A stretch of DNA of 64,000 nucleotides from an uncultured Bacillota bacterium (GCA_947168865.1 CAMVNN010000001.1:9196-73195); one strand, 5' to 3'. Shown: positions 17,482 through 27,746, numbered from the stretch's first letter. Translations and numbers: made by a program. Notes: a model not told the origin generated them from the sequence alone.

Positions 17482-19405
17482 AATATTGAACATATAAATT
17501 TGGATCATAAACAGTTCCATTTATTTTAACAAATATATAGTATTTTCCTTTCATACCAATATCATTAACATATTTATTAACTGTTATTTTTTCACTGTTT
17601 TGACTATCATCAAAAATAGCTACACATAGTGCTGTATATGGAGTTTTACTTATCCTAACATCATATGTTTTATTACTAAATACTCCTGATAGTATCAGTT
17701 GAACTTTATCATCCTTATTAAATGTACCAGTAAGTACTAGACGATCTGGTTCTTTAGTTATTTTGATATTTTTACTTTTATATGTTTCATCAATATTCTT
17801 ATTAAAAATAGTACTTACGCTTTTATTGTATTCAGTTTCTCCCATGTTACCAATAACACTAGCTTTACTTAAGTAATAAGAATTATTTGAGTAAAGAGTT
17901 AATTTCTCGCAACGATAATCATTAGTTGGTAAAGTTAATTCAAATATGACTTTATTATTCTTTATCTCAACTAAAGTACTTTTTAAAGTATCAGCATTAC
18001 TAAGTCCAGCTGGAACATTTAAATATTTGCCATCTTTCATACTATTTCCGCCTGAAAGAATTAAGTAATGATTATTAGCTAAATAGTCAACATCTGATAT
18101 ATATGGAGAGTAGAAACTAGCACCTAGCTCTTTACCATACTCCCATATTTGTTCAATTGTCATATTGTCAGTGTTGATCTTATAAATAACAGCACGACTA
18201 TAATTATCATTGGCATCAATGTATTCATCTTTTATTTTAGAACGATTATTACCATTATCAAATAAGAATATATTGCCATTTGGTAACATCATAGCTGCAT
18301 GTTGAGCATATTGCCATTCAAAATTATATGAACCTGTGAAGAAATATTTTAAATATTCGGCATTCCAACCATTAGGATCACCTATAATCCAGTTTAGTTC
18401 TCCAGATTCATAATCGATATTGATAACTGCATCTTGATGTCTACCTGATAATGTTATTGAATTTGTATTTTTGTCATACCAAACTGAATTGTTGTGAAAC
18501 CAATCATATTCAGTTGCCATTTCATTAATTCCATAAGTTGTAGGTAAGATATTTTTTAAATCCCATGTTTTCAAAATTTTACCATTTTTTCGATCTAATA
18601 ATACGATGTAGTCTTCAACAGTACCATCTTTAAAGTTGTTGCTGGCAACTAATAAATTCCCGTTTTCCATTTCGAAAACATCGTGATGATAACCACCAGG
18701 TAAATTATATTCGTAGTAGATTTTTCCCATTAAGTCAATTTCTACTAAGCCTGTGGTATAGTAGGGAGGATTTATCAATCTCGAACTACTTAACATCAAA
18801 TGACCATTGTCGAGTCTTTGAATGTCCCATAAGTAATTATCAGTTAAATACCAACGAATATCACCATTAACGTCATAAGCAGTTGTATATCCTTTACTTG
18901 ATGGTGTAACAAAATATAATTCCTGATTTAATTCATTTTTATTAGCTTTGACATTTGTTGGAATAATTATATCATCTGGAAGTTTATCTGTTTTAATTTT
19001 TAAATTAACAACATTATTATTTACTTTTAATATAACTTTATTTTCAGTATTAGCATATAAACCATAAATAGGTAAAATATGTTTTTTACTTGGAATGAAA
19101 GTATTTGTAAAAGTTGTATTTTCATCTTTTCCAACAACTGTAATAGATGGAGCAGTTAAATCATTTGTTTCAAATATTACTAATGCTGTAAGGGGAGAAT
19201 TTCCATAAGGATTAACTATTACTTTTGGATTTTGATAAGTGTATTCAGTATCTGATTGAATAGATGCTTCTAATTTGTTTTGTTCCATAAGATAGTCTTT
19301 AGAAGTAGGAACTTTGTCAACTCTTTCAGCTTGATAATAAATAATAACCGATGCTATCACTGCAAAAGTAATTAAAATTGCTAGTTTAATAAGCGATTTT
19401 TTCAT
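17480..19405 (-). CDS. Arylsulfotransferase (ASST)-like exported protein
   Basis: The 641-residue protein has an N-terminal membrane helix or signal anchor (about residues 7-25), an Ig-like N-terminal domain, and then a beta-propeller with recurring ENGNLL, DNGHLM and PNGNIF blades. Histidine-containing segments GYHHDVFE, GRHQDAV and YAQHAAMM match the arylsulfotransferase family, which moves sulfate between phenolic esters and phenols through a sulfohistidine. Activity outside the membrane is inferred from the anchor. It overlaps def by 4 nt (ATGA), so both are co-transcribed. Natural acceptors are unknown; gut relatives act on phenolic compounds. Confidence 0.8.
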   Translation of the reverse strand: MKKSLIKLAILITFAVIASVIIYYQAERVDKVPTSKDYLMEQNKLEASIQSDTEYTYQNPKVIVNPYGNSPLTALVIFETNDLTAPSITVVGKDENTTFTNTFIPSKKHILPIYGLYANTENKVILKVNNNVVNLKIKTDKLPDDIIIPTNVKANKNELNQELYFVTPSSKGYTTAYDVNGDIRWYLTDNYLWDIQRLDNGHLMLSSSRLINPPYYTTGLVEIDLMGKIYYEYNLPGGYHHDVFEMENGNLLVASNNFKDGTVEDYIVLLDRKNGKILKTWDLKNILPTTYGINEMATEYDWFHNNSVWYDKNTNSITLSGRHQDAVINIDYESGELNWIIGDPNGWNAEYLKYFFTGSYNFEWQYAQHAAMMLPNGNIFLFDNGNNRSKIKDEYIDANDNYSRAVIYKINTDNMTIEQIWEYGKELGASFYSPYISDVDYLANNHYLILSGGNSMKDGKYLNVPAGLSNADTLKSTLVEIKNNKVIFELTLPTNDYRCEKLTLYSNNSYYLSKASVIGNMGETEYNKSVSTIFNKNIDETYKSKNIKITKEPDRLVLTGTFNKDDKVQLILSGVFSNKTYDVRISKTPYTALCVAIFDDSQNSEKITVNKYVNDIGMKGKYYIFVKINGTVYDPNLYVQY

Positions 19406-19950
19406 ATTAATCTAATTTCTCCTTCTTGATAAAATTTCTTTTTGGGATTAATTCTATCATAGAACAGAATTCCATCTAAATGATCAACTTCGTGTTGAAA
19501 AGCAATTGACAATTCTTCACGAGCTCGAACGCGAATGTGATTTCCTTCTAAGTCATATCCTTCAATTGTTACTCGTGCATATCTTGGTACATGACCTTCA
19601 ACTTCACGATTAACACTCAAACATCCTTCACCAGCTTCAGCAGCAATTATCTCAGAAGAATTACTGACAATCTTAGGATTAATAACGACATAGTCTTTAA
19701 ATACTCCTGGTTCTTCCTCATGACATATCATGATAACGCGTTTAGAGATTCCAAGCTGTGGAAATGCTAAACCCATTCCTGGTCTTAATGAATATTTCTC
19801 AGACAAATTCTCGATTTGACTGAATCTTAATTGCTTTAAGCCCTGCTTTATTAATGCTTTTTCCTTTTCACTTAGTTCTCCAGTTACTTCCTCACATTTT
19901 GTTCTTAAGGCTTTTTCTTTTTCATCTAATATATTTAATTTTTTAAACAT
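19402..19950 (-). CDS. def: Peptide deformylase
   Basis: The 182-residue enzyme has the three motifs of peptide deformylase: GMGLAFPQ (family GxGLAAxQ), GEGCLSV with the metal-ligand Cys, and QHEVDHLDG with the two metal-ligand His and catalytic Glu. It removes the formyl group from the initiator methionine of new proteins. The second Ala of motif 1 is Phe and is followed by Pro, within the range of type 2 enzymes of Gram-positives. It is the first gene of a two-gene minus-strand unit with the arylsulfotransferase-like gene, an unexpected pairing. Confidence 0.95.
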   Translation of the reverse strand: MFKKLNILDEKEKALRTKCEEVTGELSEKEKALIKQGLKQLRFSQIENLSEKYSLRPGMGLAFPQLGISKRVIMICHEEEPGVFKDYVVINPKIVSNSSEIIAAEAGEGCLSVNREVEGHVPRYARVTIEGYDLEGNHIRVRAREELSIAFQHEVDHLDGILFYDRINPKKKFYQEGEIRLI

Positions 19951-20020
19951 TTGGCAACACCTATATGTATTTTAGCACAAAAAGGGAAAAAATGATAGTT
20001 TAGTCATGAAAAATAAAGAA

Positions 20021-20055
20021 TAAAAGATACTAGATGCGATATCTAATATCTTTAT
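20021..20055 (-). terminator. Terminator of the YjcZ-like gene (minus strand)
   Basis: On the minus strand AAAGATATTAGAT pairs imperfectly with ATCTAGTATCTTTT, followed by T-rich sequence. It lies 8 bp past the small gene's stop codon. Confidence 0.6.
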
Positions 20056-20062
20056 GTAATGA

Positions 20063-20221
20063 TTAATTGTTATTGTTGAATGCTCTAGTACCAATAACAA
20101 TTACTAGTAAGATGAATAATACTAAAATTATAGCAGCACCATAACCCCCATTATTACCATAATATTGTGGATAAGCTGCACATTGATTTCCATACCCTTG
20201 GTATCCTCCGTAGTAATACAT
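20063..20221 (-). CDS. YjcZ-like small Gly/Tyr-rich membrane protein
   Basis: A 52-residue ORF reads MYYYGGYQGYGNQC, a Tyr/Gly/Asn-rich head with one Cys, then one membrane helix (about residues 29-44, AAIILVLFILLVIVIG), then a short polar tail. This is the plan of the YjcZ family of very small proteins annotated as sporulation-associated in Bacillus. GGAGGG lies 6 nt upstream of ATG 20221 and a terminator follows, so it is a complete gene. It is divergent from the FtsW/RodA gene. The family match is by pattern only; the role in this organism is unknown. Confidence 0.72.
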   Translation of the reverse strand: MYYYGGYQGYGNQCAAYPQYYGNNGGYGAAIILVLFILLVIVIGTRAFNNNN

Positions 20222-20361
20222 GTAGACCCTCCTTATCTAATAATATTTTATTTGAACGTCTTATTTGCGAATACTAAAAAAACCTATATTTGTACAAAAA
20301 TTACTATTCAAACACTCAAGAATATGATATGATTGTTTTGATAATATGTGAGGCGATAGTT

Positions 20362-21549
20362 TTGAAAATAATATTTACTGAACTAAAAAACGCATATAAA
20401 GATATGGATAAAGTGTTATTTCTTGTCACATTTCTTTTATTTATTTTTGGCCTTATAAATATACTTACAGCATCGAGTCGTGAGGCAGTTGTTAATAGTG
20501 GAGTAACAATGACCTATTATTTTTCAAAGCAACTAATTGCTTTAATAGTAGCTTTTATAGTAGCCAATTTTGTTTTTATTGTGCCCACAAAAAGATACTA
20601 TAATTTTATGATAGTTTTATATACATTGTTTTTAGTTTTAATTGGCTACTTAGTTATATGGGGAAAAGAAATAAATGGAGCTAAGAATTGGATTGTTTTT
20701 GAGAAAATTCATTTTTCACTTCAACCTAGTGAAGTAATGAAAATAATAATTATTTGCTCACTATCTTTACTCTTTGAGAAATACTATCGCTCGTTAAAAG
20801 ATAAGTTTACTTCCAAGAATAAGCTTTATCATATATATATTTATATCATTATCTGTTTTTTATTTCCAATGCTTTTGATATTCTTACAAAAAGACTTAGG
20901 AACAATGTTTGTTATATTTGTAGTATGTGCTATTTTATATTTGCTTGGTCCTATAAATAATAAAGATAAACTTAGAATAATTGGGATTGCTCTTATACTT
21001 GGAATAGGAGGATTATCAATAATATTGCTTGTCAAAGGTAGTATTTTAACACCAGCTCAGAAGGCACGACTTACAAATTTCTTTAAGCCATGTGATACAT
21101 ATGAAACAGGTGGTTACCAAGTCTGCAATTGCTTTATTGCTATAAATAATGGCGGATTCTTTGGAGTAGGACCAGGTAAAAGTACTCAGAAATATTCTTT
21201 TATTCCAGAACCTCATACAGATTCGGTATTCGCGATATTTGCAGAGGAATACGGAGTACTAGGTTCAATTCTTCTATTTTTCTTCTATATTGTTATAATT
21301 AAGAGAATCATCAATATATCCTCTAATTCTAAGACTATTAGGGGAAGATATATGGCTCTTGGAGTCGCGGTTTATATCATGTGTCATATTCTAATTAACT
21401 TAGGTGGCATATTTGGCCTAATTCCATTAACTGGAATTCCACTACCTTTTTTAAGCTATGGTGGAACATATGCAATTACTTTGGCGGTAGCTATTTCTAT
21501 TGCCCAGAGAATACATATTGAGTCAAAAAGAGAAAAAATTGAATTTTAA
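20362..21549 (+). CDS. FtsW/RodA/SpoVE family peptidoglycan glycosyltransferase
   Basis: The 395-residue polytopic protein has about ten membrane helices and the SEDS signatures GAKNWI, LQPSEVMKI, a large extracellular loop with GGYQVCNC and IAINNGGFFGVGPGKS, and the EPHTDSVFAIFAEEYG segment. SEDS proteins polymerise lipid II into glycan strands with a partner class B PBP. I prefer TTG 20362, preceded by GTGAGG, over the upstream 20290 reading, which begins before the likely TGATATGAT -10 near 20323. Whether it serves division (FtsW), elongation (RodA) or sporulation (SpoVE) cannot be decided. No PBP gene is adjacent. Confidence 0.88.
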   Translation: MKIIFTELKNAYKDMDKVLFLVTFLLFIFGLINILTASSREAVVNSGVTMTYYFSKQLIALIVAFIVANFVFIVPTKRYYNFMIVLYTLFLVLIGYLVIWGKEINGAKNWIVFEKIHFSLQPSEVMKIIIICSLSLLFEKYYRSLKDKFTSKNKLYHIYIYIIICFLFPMLLIFLQKDLGTMFVIFVVCAILYLLGPINNKDKLRIIGIALILGIGGLSIILLVKGSILTPAQKARLTNFFKPCDTYETGGYQVCNCFIAINNGGFFGVGPGKSTQKYSFIPEPHTDSVFAIFAEEYGVLGSILLFFFYIVIIKRIINISSNSKTIRGRYMALGVAVYIMCHILINLGGIFGLIPLTGIPLPFLSYGGTYAITLAVAISIAQRIHIESKREKIEF

Positions 21550-21597
21550 AAAGGAAAAATGATTATTAATGAAGTATGTTTATAAGTGGAGGTGCTT

Positions 21598-22176
21598 ATG
21601 AACATACTTTTTAATTTTAAAAATTTATTTATTGTTTCAATTCTTTTAATTGTAATTGGACTTTCTCTCATCGAAGAAAAAAACATATCTATTGACGTAA
21701 AAGGGGAAGTTGTTAATCCTGGAGTTTACTATGTTGACGAAGAAAAAACGGTCAAAGATATGCTTGAATTAGCTGGACTAAATGATAATTCTGATACTAG
21801 TCAAATCAATATGAGTAAAAAAGTCTATGATGAAATGGTTATCATAGTTCCATCTAAAGAAGAAATATCTAGTCTTAAAAAAAATAGTCAACCTTATAAA
21901 TTGATTAACAATGAATGCGTTTGCCCCAAACTCATTAATGATAGTTGTATACCTGTTTCTATTACTCAAGATCAAATTATTACAGCATCAAAAATTTCCA
22001 TTAATACCGCTACTAAAGAAGAACTTATGACTTTACCAGGTATTGGAGAATCAAAAGCTTTACTCATTATCGAATATCGTAAGCAAAACAGATTTAATGC
22101 TTTAGAAGAAATAATGAACGTTAAAGGAATAGGAAAGAGTATATATGAAAAAATCAAAGATAGTATATCTCTTTAA
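21598..22176 (+). CDS. comEA: Competence protein ComEA (DNA receptor)
   Basis: The 192-residue protein has one N-terminal membrane helix, a SLBB-like domain (DVKGEVVNPGVYYV) and two helix-hairpin-helix motifs at the C-terminus (INTATKEELMTLPGIG and VKGIGKSIYEKI). ComEA binds incoming double-stranded DNA outside the membrane and hands it to ComEC. ATG 21598 is chosen because GGAGG lies at 21588-21592; the GTG 12 nt upstream precedes that site. It overlaps comEC by 32 bp. Confidence 0.92.
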   Translation: MNILFNFKNLFIVSILLIVIGLSLIEEKNISIDVKGEVVNPGVYYVDEEKTVKDMLELAGLNDNSDTSQINMSKKVYDEMVIIVPSKEEISSLKKNSQPYKLINNECVCPKLINDSCIPVSITQDQIITASKISINTATKEELMTLPGIGESKALLIIEYRKQNRFNALEEIMNVKGIGKSIYEKIKDSISL

Positions 22177-24094
22177 TCTTATTCTTTTTCTTATTTTGAT
22201 TATTTATTTCAAAAATTATAATTATGTTTCTAAATATAAAAACGAAACTGAAATAGTTGGTATTGTCATTAAAATAAGTAAGAATTCTGATAATGTAAAA
22301 TTAACAGTTAAAGGTAAAGAAAAAATAATTGCCAATTGTTATAAATGTGAATTTAATTATGAAGTTGGTTCTACTGTTAAATTAAAAGGACATTTTGAAG
22401 AAATAAATGAAAATTCAAATTTTAACTTATTTAATTATAAGAAATATTTAATGTCACTTAAAATATATAAAAACTTTATTTTTAATGAATTTGATTATTT
22501 AGGATGCAGTAACAATATTATTTATAAAGCATATAATAAATTGAATTCTAAAATAGGAAAACTTAAGTCAAGCTACTTTATGAAAGCAATGATACTTGGA
22601 GATACAAGTGAATTTGATGATAATATTTATGAATCTTACAAGTCTAATGGAATTGTTCATTTATTTGCAATCTCAGGAATGCATGTTGGAATTCTTGTGT
22701 TATTATTGAGTTTTATCTTGAAAAATAAATTAAAACTTGGGAATTTTTCTTATTTAATAATATTTCCAATTCTTATTTTTTATATGCTAATCATTAATAG
22801 TGCATCCATAATTAGAAGTGTTTTAATGTTTATTGGTTCAACTTTAAATAAGATTTTCAAATTAAATCTAAACAATATTAATATTTTATATTATCTATTT
22901 TTAATAAATGTGTTTATTAATCCATATAGTATTTATAATATGGGATTTCAATTAAGTTATATAATTTCTTTTTTCTTGATTTTTAGTAGTAAAAAAATAT
23001 CTAAGATTGATAATTATTTTTTTAAAATGTTATTTATATCTTTTATTTCATTTTTAGCTAGTTTACCAATATTGATAAATAGTAATTTTGAGTTTAATCT
23101 TCTTACTCCTTTTATAAACTTATTAGTCGTTCCTTTTGTTTCAATTATTTTGTTCCCAATCTCATTATTAACAATTATTCTTCCTCTTGATAATGCATTA
23201 TTTTTTCTTTTAAAAGGATTTAATATTTTAAATAGTTATTTAAGTAGTAATGCTTTAATGATTAATGTTCAATATTTGAATACATATTTAGTTATTATTT
23301 ATTATTTAATATTTCTTTCATATTTTTTGAGATTCAAGAATATATATTTATTGTTTGGTTATTTAATATTCCTAATTTGCTTAAAATATATCAATATTAA
23401 TTCTTATCTCATTATGATTGATGTCGGACAAGGGGATTCCATATTAGCTAAAAACTATTTTGGTGAGAATATCTTATTTGATGCAGGTTCTAAAGAGAAC
23501 TCTGCTAAGAATGTAATTATTCCATATTTAAAGTCTATTGGAGTTACTAAAATAGACAAATTTATAATTTCGCATGGAGATAAAGATCATATTGTTGGTG
23601 CCATGGATATTATTAGTGAATTTGATGTCAAAGAACTTTATATGAATAGTTTTAAAAATAGTGAATATGAAAATGAAATAAGTACTTCTTACAAAGTTTA
23701 TTTTATTAGTAAAAGTGAATATTTAAATAATCATATATATATAATTAATTATCACAATAAAGATGAAAATGATGATAGCTTAGTAACTTATTTAATTGAA
23801 CCAAAAGTTTTATTAATGGGGGATGCTAGTAGTAAAGTAGAAGCTAAAATAAATATTAGCAATATTAATATCTTAAAAGTTGGTCACCATGGTTCTAAAA
23901 CTAGCAGTAGTGCGAGTTTTATAAATAGAGTTAGACCCAAAATATCTTTAATATCGGTTGGATTAAAGAATAAATTTGGTCATCCTGCTAAAGAGACTTT
24001 AGAAAGACTTAAGGATAGTTTGATTCTAATGACTAGTGTTAATGGAATGATAAAAATTAATTTAAAAACACTAGAATATGAAACTAGATTTTAA
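22145..24094 (+). CDS. comEC: DNA internalisation channel ComEC/Rec2
   Basis: The 649-residue protein combines an N-terminal OB-like domain, a polytopic competence domain with FAISGMHVG, and a C-terminal metallo-beta-lactamase domain with DVGQGDS, ISHGDKDHIVG and VGHHGSKTSSS. ComEC passes one DNA strand through the membrane; the C-terminal domain is proposed to degrade the other. Length and domain order are complete, so the gene looks functional. It overlaps comEA by 32 bp. With the pilus genes at 28-36 kb it implies natural transformation capacity. Confidence 0.95.
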   Translation: MKKSKIVYLFNLILFLILIIYFKNYNYVSKYKNETEIVGIVIKISKNSDNVKLTVKGKEKIIANCYKCEFNYEVGSTVKLKGHFEEINENSNFNLFNYKKYLMSLKIYKNFIFNEFDYLGCSNNIIYKAYNKLNSKIGKLKSSYFMKAMILGDTSEFDDNIYESYKSNGIVHLFAISGMHVGILVLLLSFILKNKLKLGNFSYLIIFPILIFYMLIINSASIIRSVLMFIGSTLNKIFKLNLNNINILYYLFLINVFINPYSIYNMGFQLSYIISFFLIFSSKKISKIDNYFFKMLFISFISFLASLPILINSNFEFNLLTPFINLLVVPFVSIILFPISLLTIILPLDNALFFLLKGFNILNSYLSSNALMINVQYLNTYLVIIYYLIFLSYFLRFKNIYLLFGYLIFLICLKYININSYLIMIDVGQGDSILAKNYFGENILFDAGSKENSAKNVIIPYLKSIGVTKIDKFIISHGDKDHIVGAMDIISEFDVKELYMNSFKNSEYENEISTSYKVYFISKSEYLNNHIYIINYHNKDENDDSLVTYLIEPKVLLMGDASSKVEAKINISNINILKVGHHGSKTSSSASFINRVRPKISLISVGLKNKFGHPAKETLERLKDSLILMTSVNGMIKINLKTLEYETRF

Positions 24095-24098
24095 CGTC

Positions 24099-24114
24099 CG
24101 CTTACGCGTAAGCG
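24099..24114. repeat. 16-bp perfect palindrome
   Basis: CGCTTACGCGTAAGCG is its own reverse complement and unusually GC-rich for this window. It begins 4 bp after the comEC stop and precedes the terminator by 15 bp. It could be an operator, part of a longer terminator structure or an mRNA-end stabiliser. Confidence 0.7.
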
Positions 24115-24129
24115 TTTATATAGATTAAT

Positions 24130-24150
24130 GAGGCTTTTTAGCCTCTTTTT
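24130..24150 (+). terminator. comEC terminator
   Basis: GAGGCT-TTTT-AGCCTC followed by five T. Confidence 0.9.
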
Positions 24151-24152
24151 GT

Positions 24153-24181
24153 TTGACTTATCTTTACACTTGTGATAGTAT
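24153..24181 (+). promoter_or_regulatory. Candidate dnaG-rpoD-trmK promoter
   Basis: TTGACT (24153-24158), 17 bp, TAGTAT (24176-24181) with TGA before the -10. It lies 3 bp past the upstream terminator and leaves an unusually long (about 90 nt), very AT-rich leader before dnaG. A second start nearer the gene cannot be excluded. Confidence 0.45.
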
Positions 24182-24278
24182 AAACACGTATTTTTTATAA
24201 AAAATTAAAAAAATTTTTATTAAAAAAAAGGAAATCGAAAACTTTTGTCGTATATTATTATTAGGAGTGTGATTTTTA

Positions 24279-26021
24279 ATGCCTACGCTTGATAATTCTA
24301 AAATCGAAGAAATTAGAAAAAGTGTTAACATTATTGATATTATCTCCGAATATCTTCCTTTAACACAAAGAGGAAGAAATTACTTTGGAGTTTGTCCATT
24401 TCATGATGATCATTCTCCAAGTATGAGTGTTTCACCTGATTTGCAAATTTATACTTGTTTTTCATGTGGAGCAACTGGTAATGTATTTAAATTCATAATG
24501 GATTATGAAAATCTATCATTTATGGATGCTGTTAAGAAAATTGCCGATAAAGGTGGAATTGACCTCAAATTGAGTTCAATTAAATCTAAAAAAGTTCTTA
24601 ATAGTGATTTGTATGAAATGTATGATATTGCTAAAAAGACTTACCAGAATAATTTAAATAGTGAATATGGAGCAAAAGCTAAGGAATATTTGGCTAAGCG
24701 TGATATAAATGATGATATTATTAAAGAATTTGGAATAGGATTATCTTTAATTAAAAATGATGTTTTAACTAACATTTTTTTGAAAAAAGAATATAAGAAT
24801 ACTGATATTATAAAAAGTGGTTTAATCGTTCAAAATGGGCGAGGAATGCATGATATTTATAGTAATCGTATTATGTTTCCACTTGATAATTTAGAAGGAA
24901 AAACAGTTGGTTTTAGTGGCCGTATTTATGATACTACTGATACTAGTAAATACATAAATACTAAGGAAACTGAAATATTTAAAAAGGGCGAAATTCTTTA
25001 TAATTATTATCGTGCAAAAGATGCTTGTCGTTTAAATAAAACCGTAATTATTATGGAAGGATTTATGGATGTCATTCGTGCTTATACGATTGGGATCACT
25101 AATGTTGTTGCTTCAATGGGGACAGCGATTACAAGAAATCATGCTAATCTTCTAAAAAAACTAGCACCAAATATCATTCTTCTTTTTGATGGTGATGCTG
25201 CTGGTGAAAAAGCGACTTTAAGTTGTATTGAAGAACTTGCAAATGTTGGAGTTACACCTAAAGTTGTACGTTTAGAAGAAGATTTAGATCCTGATGATTA
25301 CATAAGAAAATACGGGAAAGAAAAGTTCATGGATAAATTAAATAATCCTCTAAATGTGATGGATTTTAAGATGCAACATATGCGTGCTAGCAATAATTTA
25401 AATGATCCAGTTGAACTTGCTAAATATGTTAATGAGTGTTTGAAAGAACTAAATAAAATAGATGATGACATATTAAGAGAAATAACCTTAAAGAAATTGG
25501 TAAATGAGTCAGGTATTGATGAAGATTTACTAAGAAGTAAATTGGTAAAAAAATCTGATTCAAGTCCCAAAAAAATTGTTCGCGAAGAAAAAAAATATAA
25601 TAAGTATGAGAAAGAAGAAAGAAATTTAATATTTTATATGTTAAATTCTTCTACAGCTATTAAAAAATATATGAAAAAAGTAGTGTTTTTACCTGATGAT
25701 AGCTATCGTATGCTCGCGAATAAAATACGTTATTTTTTTGAAGATTATAATAATAAATTTGATGTTGCCGATTTCTATACTTATATTTCAAGATTAGATA
25801 ATGAAGAATTGATAAAAATACTTGATTCAATCTTGAGTATGAATATAGAAGTAACCGATAATCGAATAGATGAATCACTTGAAGCAATCATTGGCTTTAG
25901 TTTAGAGCGTGAACGTGATCGCATCGAAAATGAAATAAGTAAAGAAGTAAATATTGATACAAAGAAAGAAAAATTAAACAAATTAGTCGAATTAAAGCGA
26001 AGGGGAGAGAAGAATGATTAA
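24279..26021 (+). CDS. dnaG: DNA primase
   Basis: The 580-residue protein has the CHC2 zinc finger (Cys39, His42, Cys60, Cys63), the primase core, and the Toprim domain with EGFMDVIRA and LLFDGDAAG. The C-terminal helicase-binding domain follows. DnaG makes the RNA primers for replication. It overlaps rpoD by 8 bp, the classical macromolecular-synthesis operon order. AGGAGTG precedes the start. The length is normal for Firmicutes. Confidence 0.97.
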   Translation: MPTLDNSKIEEIRKSVNIIDIISEYLPLTQRGRNYFGVCPFHDDHSPSMSVSPDLQIYTCFSCGATGNVFKFIMDYENLSFMDAVKKIADKGGIDLKLSSIKSKKVLNSDLYEMYDIAKKTYQNNLNSEYGAKAKEYLAKRDINDDIIKEFGIGLSLIKNDVLTNIFLKKEYKNTDIIKSGLIVQNGRGMHDIYSNRIMFPLDNLEGKTVGFSGRIYDTTDTSKYINTKETEIFKKGEILYNYYRAKDACRLNKTVIIMEGFMDVIRAYTIGITNVVASMGTAITRNHANLLKKLAPNIILLFDGDAAGEKATLSCIEELANVGVTPKVVRLEEDLDPDDYIRKYGKEKFMDKLNNPLNVMDFKMQHMRASNNLNDPVELAKYVNECLKELNKIDDDILREITLKKLVNESGIDEDLLRSKLVKKSDSSPKKIVREEKKYNKYEKEERNLIFYMLNSSTAIKKYMKKVVFLPDDSYRMLANKIRYFFEDYNNKFDVADFYTYISRLDNEELIKILDSILSMNIEVTDNRIDESLEAIIGFSLERERDRIENEISKEVNIDTKKEKLNKLVELKRRGEKND

Positions 26022-27102
26022 CGAGATTAAAACATTTGACCAAAGAAAAGAAGAACTTGTAAAAAAAGGTAAAGAGAAAGGCTTTATTACATATGAGGAA
26101 CTTGTAAGTGAACTTAAAGGTCTAGAACTTGATGGTGATGCTTTAGATGAACTCTATAATCTTTTTAATGAGAATAATATTGCAGTTGTTTCTGAAGAAG
26201 AGGCTCAGGGTGGTGGCGAATCACATGTTGATAAAATATTATTAGATGATAATGCCTTAACTAAAGATTTAACTATAAATGATCCAGTACGTATGTACTT
26301 AAAAGAAATAGGTCAAATAAAACTTTTAACAATGGATGAAGAACTTGCTTTAGCTGATCGCATCAGTGAAGGTGATGAGATGGCAAAGACGACATTAGCA
26401 GAAGCCAACTTACGTCTTGTTGTTTCAATTGCTAAAAGATATGTTGGTCGTGGAATGCAATTTTTAGACCTTATCCAAGAAGGTAATATTGGACTTATGA
26501 AAGCTGTTGAGAAGTTTGATGTAACTAAAGGTTATAAATTTTCAACATATGCAACATGGTGGATTCGTCAAGCAATTACACGTGCAATTGCTGATCAAGC
26601 AAGAACTATTCGTGTTCCTGTTCATATGGTTGAAACTATTAATAAACTTTCACGTATTCAACGTCAATTGACACTTGAACTTAATCGTGAGCCTAGTGAA
26701 GATGAACTAGCTAAAAAAATGGGAATGTCTGTTGAAAAAGTTCGCGAAATTTATAAAATTAGTCAAGAACCAGTATCTTTAGAAACACCAATAGGTGAAG
26801 AAGATGATTCTCATCTTGGCGATTTTATTAAAGATGAACGTAACGTAAGTCCAGAAGAATATGCAACAAATGAGATGTTAAAAGATGAAATCGCGGAAGT
26901 TTTACTAACTTTAACTGAAAGAGAAGAGAAAGTTATTCGCTTGAGATTTGGTTTAGAAGATGGAAAATCAAGAACTCTAGAAGAAGTAGGTCAGATGTTT
27001 GGTGTAACTCGTGAACGTATTCGTCAAATTGAAGCTAAAGCTTTAAGGAAATTGCGTCATCCATCACGTTCTCGTAAGTTAAAAGACTATATGGGAGACT
27101 AA
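26014..27102 (+). CDS. rpoD: Primary sigma factor RpoD/SigA
   Basis: The 362-residue protein has a short region 1.1-like N-terminus, region 1.2 ([11 protein letters not shown]), region 2 ([29 protein letters not shown]), region 3 and region 4 with the DNA-binding helix-turn-helix [17 protein letters not shown]. It directs RNA polymerase to housekeeping promoters. The intact region 2.4/3.0 fits the many TGn-extended -10 promoters in this window. It sits between dnaG (8-bp overlap) and trmK (1-bp overlap), as in Bacillus. Confidence 0.98.
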   Translation: MINEIKTFDQRKEELVKKGKEKGFITYEELVSELKGLELDGDALDELYNLFNENNIAVVSEEEAQGGGESHVDKILLDDNALTKDLTINDPVRMYLKEIGQIKLLTMDEELALADRISEGDEMAKTTLAEANLRLVVSIAKRYVGRGMQFLDLIQEGNIGLMKAVEKFDVTKGYKFSTYATWWIRQAITRAIADQARTIRVPVHMVETINKLSRIQRQLTLELNREPSEDELAKKMGMSVEKVREIYKISQEPVSLETPIGEEDDSHLGDFIKDERNVSPEEYATNEMLKDEIAEVLLTLTEREEKVIRLRFGLEDGKSRTLEEVGQMFGVTRERIRQIEAKALRKLRHPSRSRKLKDYMGD

Positions 27103-27746
27103 TGATATCTAAAAGAATCAAGGAATTAGCTAGTCTTGTTCCCGAGAAAAAGAGATTAATAGATGTAGGCTGTGATCATGCTTTACTTGATATATATTTG
27201 GCTAATACTTATAAAAACATGTCTTTCTTGGCAACAGATATAAGTAAAAATGCTATTGAAGGAGCAATTAAAAATATAAATGAAAATAATCTTGAATCAA
27301 GAATTAAAACGATGGTTACAGATGGATTAAATAATATTTCTTTGAATGAAGATGATGTAATAGTGATAAGTGGTATGGGAACAAATACTATTATCAAGAT
27401 TATTTCACCATATTTAGGGAAAATAAATGATGTTATAGTTCAAGCAAATCGTGATCTTGAATTACTACGCGAATTTATGCTCAAAAATGGATTTAAAATT
27501 AAGAATGAACGAGTAATTTTTGATGATAGATATTATGTTTTCATCTATTTTGAAAAAGGATATTTTGAATTTGAAGAAACAGATATTTGGTTAGGACCTA
27601 TTATAAAAGAAAGTAATAATATCGATTATTTCAAATTCTTACTTAAAAAATACCAAAAAGTATTATCTGAAATACCCGATAGTAAGAAAAAAATGATGAT
27701 AAAAAAAAGAGCTGATTATTTGCAGACTCTTATCCAAAAAAAGTAG
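27102..27746 (+). CDS. trmK: tRNA (adenine-22-N1)-methyltransferase TrmK
   Basis: The 214-residue protein has the SAM-binding motif IDVGCDHALLDIYLA and VISGMGTNTI, the catalytic-loop pattern of the TrmK/YqfN family, plus the conserved IVQANRD and DDRYYVFIY segments. It methylates A22 of tRNA. It is the third gene of the dnaG operon, its start sharing one base with the rpoD stop. Its transcription terminator lies within the converging yqfQ coding region, and the two genes overlap by 17 bp. Confidence 0.92.
   Translation: MISKRIKELASLVPEKKRLIDVGCDHALLDIYLANTYKNMSFLATDISKNAIEGAIKNINENNLESRIKTMVTDGLNNISLNEDDVIVISGMGTNTIIKIISPYLGKINDVIVQANRDLELLREFMLKNGFKIKNERVIFDDRYYVFIYFEKGYFEFEETDIWLGPIIKESNNIDYFKFLLKKYQKVLSEIPDSKKKMMIKKRADYLQTLIQKK

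Noticed and set aside
24185..24278. Long dnaG leader as a riboswitch
   Set aside because: Nearly pure A/T with no conserved aptamer-like pairing that I can see; more likely an unstructured leader or a second promoter region.
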